Below are positions 47,938-56,465 of a stretch of 64,000 nucleotides of DNA, in pieces. Each line of letters starts with the position of its first letter. Position 1 is the first letter of the stretch. Location: NCBI GenBank assembly GCA_950097265.1, contig CATNDJ010000003.1:55821-119820 (forward strand), given 5' to 3'. Origin of the DNA: an uncultured Oscillibacter sp. (lineage in GTDB: Bacteria; Bacillota; Clostridia; Oscillospirales; Oscillospiraceae). The notes beneath the pieces were generated by a model. The model was given only the letters and a program-made list of their open reading frames with translations. It ran no database searches and was not told where the DNA came from. The position numbers and the translations under genes were made by a program.

Positions 47938-49281
47938 TCAGTCCTTCAATACGTCCACGGTTTTCACGCCGTAATACCGAAACAGGGCCAGGGCCTCCGG
48001 TCCAATCCGCTCCCCGGTGACGGCAATGGGCACCGCCGGGGGACAGCTCACCGTGGGCGCGCCGCAGATTCGGCCCAGGCTCTCCTCCGCCGGGACGGTC
48101 TCCTGGGGGGCGAAGAGCGCCTCCCGGACGGACAGCGCCCGCTCTCCCCTGGCCGGGGGCGGGGCGGGGCGGGAACGGGCGGGGCCCGGGGCCGCCGGGC
48201 CCGGGGCGGCGGCCGCCGTTCTCAAAGCCGCCTCGTCCGTGGCCCCGGAGGCCATGAGGACCACATGGTCCCGGTCCGCGTACTCCGGCTCCGCGCCCCC
48301 GGCCCGCAGCAGGTCCGCCAGGGCGGAGCCCGCCCAGCCGGAGGCCGCCGCGTCAAAGGTGAGCTTCAAGGGCTCCTCTCCCGCAAAGGCCCAGCCCCGG
48401 GCGGACAGTTCCCGCTTCACTTCCGCCAGTCCCCCGGCGGCGGCGCGGATGCGCGCCGGGCCCTCCCCGGCCAGCCAGGCATTGCACAAATCCAGAGAGG
48501 CCAGGGTCAAATACGACGGGCTGGTGGAGCCGAAGAGGGCCAGGGCGGCCCTGGCCCTCTCCCGGAGGGCCGCCGGGGCGGCTTTGGAAACATGCAGGTA
48601 CGCCCCGCCGGTGAGAACCGGCAGGGTCTTGTGGGCGGAGTCGCAGACCAGGTCCGCCCCCTGGTCCACGGGGTGGAGGGAGGGGGACAGGAAGCGGAGA
48701 TAGGCCCCGTGGGCGTTGTCCGCTAGCAGCAGGGTCCCGTGACGGCGGCAGATCCCCGCCAAAGCCGGGACGTCCTGAAAATTCCCCAGGTAGTCGGGGC
48801 TTGTGACATAGACGGCGGCGGGGGGTGCCGGCAGGGCGGAAAGGGCCCGGTCCAAACCCTCCGCCGTGACGGGACAGGCGCAGAGGGAGGCGCTTTCCTC
48901 CTCCGGCCAGAGCCACGCCGGCTCGAAGTCCAGCAGGGCGGCGGCGTGGACAAAGGACTTGTGGACGTTCCGGGCGGCCAGGATCACCGGCGGCGTGCCC
49001 GCCGGCCGGCACTGGAGGGCCAGATGGAGCATCGCCTTGACGCACTGGCTGGAGCCCTCGGTGGAGTAGAAGGTGGCGGCGGAGCCGAAGAGGGCGGCGG
49101 CGTGGCCCTCGCTCTCCGCAATAATCCCCGCCGCCTCATAGAGGGAGTCCGCGCCGGGAATCTCCGTGAGGTCCCACTGTTCACAGCCCAGGGGCCCCCG
49201 GCCCTTGTGGCCCGGCATGTGGAAGCGGGCCCTGCCTTCCCGCCGGCAGCTCTCCAGGAAGTCCCAGATGGGGGTGGTCAT
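47938..49281 (-). CDS. Orn/Lys/Arg decarboxylase family (PLP-dependent)
   Basis: RFHMPGHKGRG, YSTEGSSQCVKAML, LLLADNAHGAY, DLVCDSAHKTLPVLTGGAYLHV. Confidence 0.92.
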   Translation of the reverse strand: MTTPIWDFLESCRREGRARFHMPGHKGRGPLGCEQWDLTEIPGADSLYEAAGIIAESEGHAAALFGSAATFYSTEGSSQCVKAMLHLALQCRPAGTPPVILAARNVHKSFVHAAALLDFEPAWLWPEEESASLCACPVTAEGLDRALSALPAPPAAVYVTSPDYLGNFQDVPALAGICRRHGTLLLADNAHGAYLRFLSPSLHPVDQGADLVCDSAHKTLPVLTGGAYLHVSKAAPAALRERARAALALFGSTSPSYLTLASLDLCNAWLAGEGPARIRAAAGGLAEVKRELSARGWAFAGEEPLKLTFDAAASGWAGSALADLLRAGGAEPEYADRDHVVLMASGATDEAALRTAAAAPGPAAPGPARSRPAPPPARGERALSVREALFAPQETVPAEESLGRICGAPTVSCPPAVPIAVTGERIGPEALALFRYYGVKTVDVLKD

Positions 49282-50672
49282 GCCTCCGGCTCTCCCGCGT
49301 CCTCCGCCAGGGCGGCCTGGAGCATAATGGCGCACTCCATCCGCTTGCGGAAGAGCTCGCAGCCCTCCTCGTAGACTCCCCGGATGGACCCGGAGGCGTG
49401 GTAGGCGTTGGCGGCGCAGCCGCCGGAGCAGTAGAGCTTGGCCCAGCAGCCGGCGCACTCCGGCCGGGCGTAGGCGTTGCAGGAGCGGAATTCCTCCCGG
49501 AGGGCGGTATTCGTCACGCCGCTCCACACGTCCCCCAGCTTGTACGCCTCCTCTCCCACGAACTGGTGGCAGGGGTACAGGTCTCCCCAGGGGGTGACGG
49601 CCATGTACTCCGTGCCGGAGCCGCAGCCGGACACCCGCTTGTAGACGCAGGGGCCCCCGGTGAGGTCCAGCATGTAGTGGTAGAAGGTGAGGGGGCGGCC
49701 CTCCCGATGGCGCTTCAGCATCTCCACGGCCAGAAGCTCATACTGCTCCTTGACGGTTTCCAGGTCCTCCGCCGTCAAGGCCGCCGGGTCCCCGGGGGCG
49801 CACACCACCGGCTCCATGGAGAGCTCGGTGAAGCCCAGATCCGCCATGTGGAAGAGGTCCTTTGTAAAGTCGGGGTTTCGGTGGGTGAAGGTGCCCCGCA
49901 TATAGTACCGGGTTCCCCCCCTGGCCTTCACCAGCTCCTGGAACTTGGGGACGATGCGGTCGTAGCTGCCGTTCCCCGCGCAGTCCACCCGGAGTGCGTC
50001 GTGGATCTCCTTCCGCCCGTCCAGGGAGAGGACCACGTTGTCCATCTCCCGGTTGGCAAAGCCGATCACGTCTTGGTCAATCAACATCCCGTTGGTGGTC
50101 AAGGTGAAGCGAAAATGCTTGTGGTGCGGTTCTTCCTGGGTCCGGGCGTAGGCCACCAGGTCCTTCACCACCTGCCAGTTCATCAGCGGCTCGCCGCCGA
50201 AGAAGTCCACTTCCAGATTGGTCCGGCTTCCCGAGTGGGCGATGAGGAAGTCCAGGGCCTGCTTCCCCACCTCGAAGGGCATCAAGGCCCGGTCGCCCCG
50301 GTATTTGCCCTGGCTGGCGAAGCAGTAGGCGCAGCTGAGGTTGCAGGTGTGGGCCACATGGAGGCACAGGGCCTTCACCACGTCCCCGGAGCGCTGCTTG
50401 AAGGTCCCGGCGATATCGGCGAAGGTGTCCGGCGTATAGAGCTGCCCGGATTGCACCAGGGCCTCCACGTCGGCGACGCACCCCCGGAGCTCCGCCTCCG
50501 TCACATCGGGGCGGTCCGGGTACTTGGCCAGCAGGGCCCTTACAATCTCCTCCGGCGTGTGGTCCGGGTAGAGGGCGATGACGTCGTAGGCCACCTCGTC
50601 CACCACGTGGACCCCGCCGGAGCAGCTGTCCAAAACGATATGATAACCATTGAGCTTGTATTGATGTACCAT
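49278..50672 (-). CDS. scfB: SCIFF radical SAM maturase
   Basis: MVHQYKLNGYHIVLDSCSGGVHVVDEVAYDVIALY; LHVAHTCNLSCAYCFASQGKYRG; SPASM-like Cys motifs; SCIFF precursor immediately upstream. Confidence 0.95.
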   Translation of the reverse strand: MVHQYKLNGYHIVLDSCSGGVHVVDEVAYDVIALYPDHTPEEIVRALLAKYPDRPDVTEAELRGCVADVEALVQSGQLYTPDTFADIAGTFKQRSGDVVKALCLHVAHTCNLSCAYCFASQGKYRGDRALMPFEVGKQALDFLIAHSGSRTNLEVDFFGGEPLMNWQVVKDLVAYARTQEEPHHKHFRFTLTTNGMLIDQDVIGFANREMDNVVLSLDGRKEIHDALRVDCAGNGSYDRIVPKFQELVKARGGTRYYMRGTFTHRNPDFTKDLFHMADLGFTELSMEPVVCAPGDPAALTAEDLETVKEQYELLAVEMLKRHREGRPLTFYHYMLDLTGGPCVYKRVSGCGSGTEYMAVTPWGDLYPCHQFVGEEAYKLGDVWSGVTNTALREEFRSCNAYARPECAGCWAKLYCSGGCAANAYHASGSIRGVYEEGCELFRKRMECAIMLQAALAEDAGEPEA

Positions 50673-50703
50673 GGGAGTCCTCCTAACACGGATGTTCAAG
50701 GAA

Positions 50704-50729
50704 AAGCGCCGCCTCACCGGGCGGCGCTT
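50704..50729 (-). terminator. Intercistronic hairpin between SCIFF precursor and maturase
   Basis: AAGCGCCGCC-CGGTGA-GGCGGCGCTTTTCC on minus strand, 10-bp perfect stem. Confidence 0.75.
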
Positions 50730-50736
50730 CGCGTTT

Positions 50737-50877
50737 TTACTTCTGCTCGCACTTCTGATTGGCGACGCCGCAGGAGGTCTTGCACGCGGACTGGCAGGAG
50801 GTCTGGCACTCGCCGCAGCCGCCCTTTTTGGCGCTCTCGCAGAGGCTGCGGGTCTCCAGGGTCTTGATTCTCTTCAT
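50737..50877 (-). CDS. scfA: SCIFF ranthipeptide precursor
   Basis: Reverse translation: MKRIKTLETRSLCESAKKGGCGECQTSCQSACKTSCGVANQKCEQK; not in the ORF track. Confidence 0.96.
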   Translation of the reverse strand: MKRIKTLETRSLCESAKKGGCGECQTSCQSACKTSCGVANQKCEQK

Positions 50878-50971
50878 GATCGTTACTCCCATCTGATTGA
50901 ATTTGAAGCGCTCCGCTTTTGGAAAAAGCGGCCTTTTGTCTTCGTCAGTTTAGCATAGGACCGCCGGAAAG

Positions 50972-51403
50972 TCAAGAGGGCCCTTTGCCGCCTCGGGCAA
51001 TGCACAGGGCCCCGCCGGCGAAGACGCACAGGTCCGCCAGGTTAAAGACGTAGCGGTCCAGGGGCTTTGGGGCCCGGGGAAACTGGAGGTAGTCGCAAAC
51101 CCGGCCCTCCGTCAGGCGCTCCTGGAGATTGCTGAGGCCCCCGCCCAGGATCAGCCCCGTGCCCAGGGGGCAGCGCCGCCGCCGGGTCCACAGCAGGCCC
51201 AGGGCCGCCGCCGAGGCCAGGGGCAGGATCTCCGCCGGAATGGGCAGGGAAAAGGCCGCTCCCTCGTTCCACATGGACTTCAGCCGGACCCGGCCTCCCA
51301 GATGGTCCTCGTCCCGGCGGCCGGTGCGGTCCAGGTATGCCCGGGCGGCGGCGCAGCCGGAATACGCCGCCAGGGCGGTAAACAGCGTTCCTCCCATGCT
51401 CAT
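50972..51403 (-). CDS. Signal peptidase II (LspA)-like protein
   Basis: LKSMWNEGAAFSL; GGGLSNLQERLTEGRVCDYLQF...YVFNLADLCVFAG (both catalytic-type Asp present). Confidence 0.75.
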   Translation of the reverse strand: MSMGGTLFTALAAYSGCAAARAYLDRTGRRDEDHLGGRVRLKSMWNEGAAFSLPIPAEILPLASAAALGLLWTRRRRCPLGTGLILGGGLSNLQERLTEGRVCDYLQFPRAPKPLDRYVFNLADLCVFAGGALCIARGGKGPS

Positions 51404-54048
51404 TTCTCCTCCTTCTGCTTCTCCGCCTTTTCCATGGCGGCCCGGAGGGCCCCGTGGCCCCGGCAGTTGTTGCCGGCCAGAATCCGGGCGATCTGGCCCT
51501 GGACCGCCTCCACCTCCTCCCGGAAGGCGGAGGCCGAAACCCGGAGGGCCCCGTGGCCCAGGATGATGAGCTGTTCCGGTCCGTCGGAGGTGGCGACCCG
51601 CACCCGGTGGCGCTTCCCCAGCTCGTAGGTGGCCCGCTCGATGTAGGCGTCCGCCGTCTCCGCCTCCTTGGTATAGACCACGTGGATGCTGTGGTACTTC
51701 TCCACGGACCCCTGGCCGCCCCGGACCTTATAGGCATCGAAGACGGCGATGATCCGGCAGCCCCGGCAGCCCTGGTAGTTGCACAGCAGGTCGCACAGGG
51801 CCTTCCGGGCCGCGTCCAGGCTCTCCCGGGCGATGGTCTTCAGCTCCTCCCAGGCGAAGATGATGTTGTACCCGTCCACCAGCAGGTATTCCGGACCGGC
51901 GGGCTGCGGGCTGCGGGCGGGGCGGCGCTCCGCCGCCTCCGGGGAAACGGGCCGCCGGGGGGCCTTGGGGGGCAGGAAGTCCCGGCGCTTCACCGCGCCG
52001 TAGGTCCGCTCGAAAATGGCTTGCAGCTCCTTGTCCTGCTCGATGGTCCCGGCGTAGGCGGCGCTCCGGCGGGTCTCCGGCTCTCCGGCCTCCTGGGGCT
52101 CCGGGGCGTTCAAGCGGATCCCGCTGTCCACGTGGGCCTGGGCGGGAACCTGGCTCCATTTCACCGTGTACCCCGCGCCGTGAGCGCAGAAGATGGAATC
52201 CGGCGTGTTCTCCACGTCCCGCTCCGGATCGTAGCCGATGGCCTCAATGACCGCTTCCGGGTCCCCACAGGGCCGGTACCCGGCGGGGCGGAGGCTCAAA
52301 CGGCCCTGACCCCGGGTGTAGGCCGCCAGCTCCCGGGCGTAGTCCCCCATAGCGGCCACCGGGGCCTCCCCGGCGAGGGCGGCCTCGTCCCCCAGGGTTT
52401 CCGGCGGCTCCGTCTCGCCGCCCATCTGCTGCACGTCGTTCAGGGCCCGGCCCAGCTGGGCGGCGGGCAGCTCCAGGCGGAAGGCGTACCAGGGCTCCAG
52501 CAGCACGCTCTGGGCGCTCATGAGACCCTGGCGCACCGCCCGGTAGGTGGCCTGGCGGAAGTCGCCGCCCTCGGTGTGCTTCTCGTGGGACCGGCCTGCC
52601 GTCAGGGTAATTTTCATATCCGTAATGGGGGACCCGGTGAGAACCCCCAGGTGGGGCTTCTCCCAGAGGTGGGTCAGGATGAGCCTCTGCCAGTGGCCGT
52701 CCAGCTGGTCTTCCGGGCAGGCCGTGGCGAAGCGGAGGCCCGCCCCCCGGGGCAGGGGCTCCAGGAGCAGGTGGACCTCGGCGTAGTGCCGCAGGGGCTC
52801 GAAGTGCCCCACGCCCTCCACCGGGGCGGCGATGGTCTCCCGGTACACCACCCGCCCCGCGCCGAACCGGGCCTCGACGCCGAAGCGCTCCGCCAGGCGG
52901 CGGCGCAGAATCTCGGTCTGGACCTCTCCCATCAGCTGCACCCGGATGCTCCCGGCGGCCCAGGAAACCCGCAGCTGGGGGTCCTCCTCCTCCAGGAGGC
53001 GAAGGGCCTTCAGCGCCGCGGAGGGGTCCGCCTCCGTCTCCATTTGATAGGCCAGCACCGGCTCCAGGGCGGGGACGGTCCAGGCCGTCTCACAGCCCAG
53101 CCCCTGGCCCGGCAGGGCCCGGCTCAGCCCCGTGACGGCCACGACGGAACCAGCGGGGGCGCTGTCCACGGGACGGAACTTCTCCCCAGAGTAGAGGCGG
53201 AGCTGGTCCGCCTTTTCCTCCCAGATTTCCTCTTCCGGGACGTCGGGCCGGCGGTTCGTCAGCACGTCCTTGGTTTTCAGAACGCCGCCGGTGACCTTCA
53301 TCCAGGTCAGGCGCGCCCCCCGGCCGTCCCGGGAGACCTTGAAGACCCGGGCCCCGAAATCCTGGGGATAGGTCCGCAGGGGCGCGTGGCGGCGGAGGGT
53401 TTCCAAAAGTTCCCCCACCCCCTCCAGCTTCAGCGCGGAGCCGAAGAGACAGGGGAACAGCTTCCGCCCGGCGATCAGGTCCGTCAGGCTTTCATCCGCC
53501 AGGCGGCCCGTCTCCAGATACTCGTCTAGGGCTTCCTCGCCGCACACGGCGGCCTCCTCCGCCAGGGCGTCCGGCGGCAGGGAGAAGTCCGCGCAGCCCC
53601 CGTCCAGGCGGGCTTTCAGCTCACTCAGCAGGGCTTTCCGGTCCGCGCCCGCCAGGTCCATCTTGTTGACGAAGAGGAACACCGGCACCTCGTACCGCTC
53701 CAGCAGCCGCCAGAGGGTCCGGGTGTGGGCCTGAACCCCGTCGCTGCCGCTGACCACCAAAACGGCGCAGTCCAGGACCTGTAAAACCCGCTCCGCCTCG
53801 GCGGAGAAGTCCACGTGGCCCGGGGTGTCCAGCAGGGTGACCTCCAAATCCCCCAGGGAAAATTCCGCCTGCTTGGAGAAGATGGTGATGCCCCGTTCCC
53901 GCTCCATGGCGTCGGTGTCCAGAAAGGCGTCCCGGTGGTCCACCCGGCCCAGGCGGCGGATGGCCCCGCTTTGGTACAGCAGGGCCTCGGAAAGGGTGGT
54001 TTTCCCGGCGTCCACGTGGGCCAGGACGCCCATGACCAGTTTTTTCAT
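51400..54048 (-). CDS. EF-G/Tet-like ribosome GTPase fused to a C-terminal YacP/Rae1-like NYN nuclease domain
   Basis: GTPase motifs [35 protein letters not shown] domain LLVDGYNIIFAW...IIAVFDAYK...VVYTKEAETADAYIERATYELG...VRVATSDGPEQLIILGHGALRVSA. Confidence 0.9.
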   Translation of the reverse strand: MKKLVMGVLAHVDAGKTTLSEALLYQSGAIRRLGRVDHRDAFLDTDAMERERGITIFSKQAEFSLGDLEVTLLDTPGHVDFSAEAERVLQVLDCAVLVVSGSDGVQAHTRTLWRLLERYEVPVFLFVNKMDLAGADRKALLSELKARLDGGCADFSLPPDALAEEAAVCGEEALDEYLETGRLADESLTDLIAGRKLFPCLFGSALKLEGVGELLETLRRHAPLRTYPQDFGARVFKVSRDGRGARLTWMKVTGGVLKTKDVLTNRRPDVPEEEIWEEKADQLRLYSGEKFRPVDSAPAGSVVAVTGLSRALPGQGLGCETAWTVPALEPVLAYQMETEADPSAALKALRLLEEEDPQLRVSWAAGSIRVQLMGEVQTEILRRRLAERFGVEARFGAGRVVYRETIAAPVEGVGHFEPLRHYAEVHLLLEPLPRGAGLRFATACPEDQLDGHWQRLILTHLWEKPHLGVLTGSPITDMKITLTAGRSHEKHTEGGDFRQATYRAVRQGLMSAQSVLLEPWYAFRLELPAAQLGRALNDVQQMGGETEPPETLGDEAALAGEAPVAAMGDYARELAAYTRGQGRLSLRPAGYRPCGDPEAVIEAIGYDPERDVENTPDSIFCAHGAGYTVKWSQVPAQAHVDSGIRLNAPEPQEAGEPETRRSAAYAGTIEQDKELQAIFERTYGAVKRRDFLPPKAPRRPVSPEAAERRPARSPQPAGPEYLLVDGYNIIFAWEELKTIARESLDAARKALCDLLCNYQGCRGCRIIAVFDAYKVRGGQGSVEKYHSIHVVYTKEAETADAYIERATYELGKRHRVRVATSDGPEQLIILGHGALRVSASAFREEVEAVQGQIARILAGNNCRGHGALRAAMEKAEKQKEEK

Positions 54049-54791
54049 GCCGTCGCTCCTGTCAAGAGAAAGTGGCCCGCCGTCAGCAGGGCGTAAATCA
54101 CCGGCTGGTGAAGCATATAGATGAGGAGGGACCGCCGCCCCATGGCCGTGACAATGGGAACCCGCCGGGTCTCCCTGGCCTCCTCCGGGTGGAGGCGGAA
54201 GAGAAACCACCCCGTCAGGAAGAGGAAGAACCAGGGGAACAGGGAGAAATAGTCCGTGGAAAAGAAGTCCGCCGGGGGGAAGCCCAGCAGGGCGGTGAAG
54301 TAATTCCGGTACAGCCCGGCGGGCAGGACGGCGAATCGCACCCCCTCAAAGCCTAAGGTTCCGGCGTTCACATCCCGGGTCAGCAGGAACAGCAGGAAGC
54401 TCCCCGCCGCCCCCGCCTGAGCGGGAACGCGCCCCAGCGCCGGGGCCAGGGGAATCAGCAGCAGGGAGGAGGCCCCCAGCAGGGTCAGCACGCCGCAGAA
54501 GACCAGGTTGCCGGGCACAAATGCCCAGGTGACGGCGGTGATCAGCGCCCCGCAGAGGAAGACCGTCAGCCCCCGGCGGAGCTTCCGGCGGCCCAGGGCC
54601 CAGCAATAGCCGGAGAGGAGAATGAAGGTCCAGCAGATGCTCTGCTGCCACACGTGGGCGGCGAAGCCATGAAACCAGGGCCAGTCCGCGCCGAACATAT
54701 AGACTATATCCCAGGCGGCGTGATAGAGGATCATGCTGATAAGAGCGAAACCCCGGATCGTGTCCAGGGTTTCGGAGCGGCGCGGCCTCAT
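54045..54791 (-). CDS. DUF1624 / heparan-alpha-glucosaminide N-acetyltransferase-like membrane protein
   Basis: MRPRRSETLDTIRGFALISMILYHAAWDIVYMFG...; multiple TM. Confidence 0.85.
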   Translation of the reverse strand: MRPRRSETLDTIRGFALISMILYHAAWDIVYMFGADWPWFHGFAAHVWQQSICWTFILLSGYCWALGRRKLRRGLTVFLCGALITAVTWAFVPGNLVFCGVLTLLGASSLLLIPLAPALGRVPAQAGAAGSFLLFLLTRDVNAGTLGFEGVRFAVLPAGLYRNYFTALLGFPPADFFSTDYFSLFPWFFLFLTGWFLFRLHPEEARETRRVPIVTAMGRRSLLIYMLHQPVIYALLTAGHFLLTGATA

Positions 54792-56230
54792 CAATAAGCC
54801 ACGCCCCAATAGATGTCGGTGGTGCATTTCTTCCCGCACACGGGGCACACGCCCTCCGTGCCGCTCTGCTGGAGGGGCATGCAGCGGGAGCTGACCCCGG
54901 CCCGCTCCTTCATGGCCAGCTCACACTCCAGGGAGCCGCACCACTTGGAGCGGAGGAAGCCGCCCTTCCCCTCGGCGATGGCCTTGGCCTCCTCCGGGGT
55001 GGAGATATCGAAGGTGTTGTCCTCCCGGTTTTGGAGCGCCATGGCGTACATGTTGCCGTGGACCGCGTCCAGGAGCTTTTTCACCGTCTCCTCCAGCGAC
55101 GCCAGGGGGACCGTCACCTTTTCCCCGGTGTCCCGGCGGGCGACGACGCACTGGTCCTTCTCCATGTCCTTGGGCCCGATCTCCACCCGCAGGGGCACGC
55201 CCTTCATCTCGTACTCGGCGAACTTCCAGCCGGGGGAGTTGTCGGAATCGTCCATCTTGGAGCGGACGCCCGCGGCCTTCAGCCGGTCCCGGAGGGACGC
55301 GGCGGCATCCAGCACGCCGGGCTTGTGCTGGGCCACGGGGATGACCACCGCCTGGATGGGGGCCACCCGGGGGGGCAGCACCAGGCCGTTATCGTCTCCG
55401 TGGGTCATGATGATGCCGCCGATCATCCGGGTGGACACGCCCCAGCTGGTCTGGTGGGGGTGGTGCAGCTGGTTGTCCTTCCCGGTGTAGGTAATGTCAA
55501 AGGCCCTGGCGAAGCCGTCCCCAAAGTAATGGCTGGTTCCCGCCTGGAGGGCCTTGTGGTCGTGCATCATGCACTCCACGGTGTAGGTCTCCTCGGCCCC
55601 CTTGAACTTCTCCTTGTCCGTCTTCCGGCCCCGGAGGACGGGCATGGCCAGGAAGTTCTCCATGAAGTCGGCGTAGACGTTCAGCATCCGCATGGTCTCC
55701 TCCCGGGCCTCGGTCTCGTCCACGTGCATGGTGTGGCCCTCCTGCCAGAGGAACTCCCGGTGCCGGAGGAAGGGGCGGGAGGTCTTCTCCCACCGCAGGA
55801 CGCTGCACCACTGGTTATAGAGCTTCGGGAGATCCCGCCAGGAGTGGATGATGTTGGCGTAATGCTCGCAGAACAGCGTCTCGGAGGTGGGGCGGACGCA
55901 GAGCTTATCCTCCAATTTCTCGCTGCCCCCCAGGGTAATCCAGGCGCACTCCGGGGCGAAGCCCTCCACGTGGTCTTTCTCCTTCTGGAGGAGGGATTCG
56001 GGAATCAGCACGGGCAGATAGACGTTCTCGTGGCCCGTCTCCTTAAAGCGGCGGTCCAGCTCGTTTTGGATGTTCTCCCAGATGGCGTAGCCGTAGGGCC
56101 GGTAGATGAACATACCCTTGACGGAGGTGTAGTCGATGAGCTCCGCCTTTTTGCAGACGTCGGTATACCACTGGGCGAAGTCCTCGTCCCGGGCGGTGAT
56201 GGCGTCCACTTGTCTCTTGTCCATAGCCAT
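54791..56230 (-). CDS. proS: Proline--tRNA ligase (ProS type 3)
   Basis: GMFIYRPYGYAIWENIQNELDRRFKETGHENVYLPVLIPESLL; VRPTSETLFCEHYANIIHSWRDLPKLYNQWCSVLRWE; RHREFLWQEGHTMH. Confidence 0.97.
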   Translation of the reverse strand: MAMDKRQVDAITARDEDFAQWYTDVCKKAELIDYTSVKGMFIYRPYGYAIWENIQNELDRRFKETGHENVYLPVLIPESLLQKEKDHVEGFAPECAWITLGGSEKLEDKLCVRPTSETLFCEHYANIIHSWRDLPKLYNQWCSVLRWEKTSRPFLRHREFLWQEGHTMHVDETEAREETMRMLNVYADFMENFLAMPVLRGRKTDKEKFKGAEETYTVECMMHDHKALQAGTSHYFGDGFARAFDITYTGKDNQLHHPHQTSWGVSTRMIGGIIMTHGDDNGLVLPPRVAPIQAVVIPVAQHKPGVLDAAASLRDRLKAAGVRSKMDDSDNSPGWKFAEYEMKGVPLRVEIGPKDMEKDQCVVARRDTGEKVTVPLASLEETVKKLLDAVHGNMYAMALQNREDNTFDISTPEEAKAIAEGKGGFLRSKWCGSLECELAMKERAGVSSRCMPLQQSGTEGVCPVCGKKCTTDIYWGVAY

Positions 56231-56465
56231 AGCGTTTTCAGTTCCTTTCCATATTTGGTGTCCAAATAACCCCTTTATTGTATCCGCCCGGGGCGGGATT
56301 GTCAACCGTAAATCCCCCATGCCTCCGTCCCGGCAGGATGTTCCAGGACAAAATTTACACTTTTCACAGATACCCCCTTGACATTCCCCCTGGTGGAAGG
56401 TGTATCCTGAAAAGGCACCTACAAGAGCGCCCCGCCCCCCGGCGGGGCGGGAAAGGAAACCGAAT

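Noticed and set aside
51454-53529. 691-aa plus ORF opposite the GTPase-NYN gene
   Set aside because: Antisense shadow
51400-54048. Calling this gene a tetracycline resistance determinant
   Set aside because: Divergent sequence, NYN fusion and housekeeping operon context; no evidence for resistance
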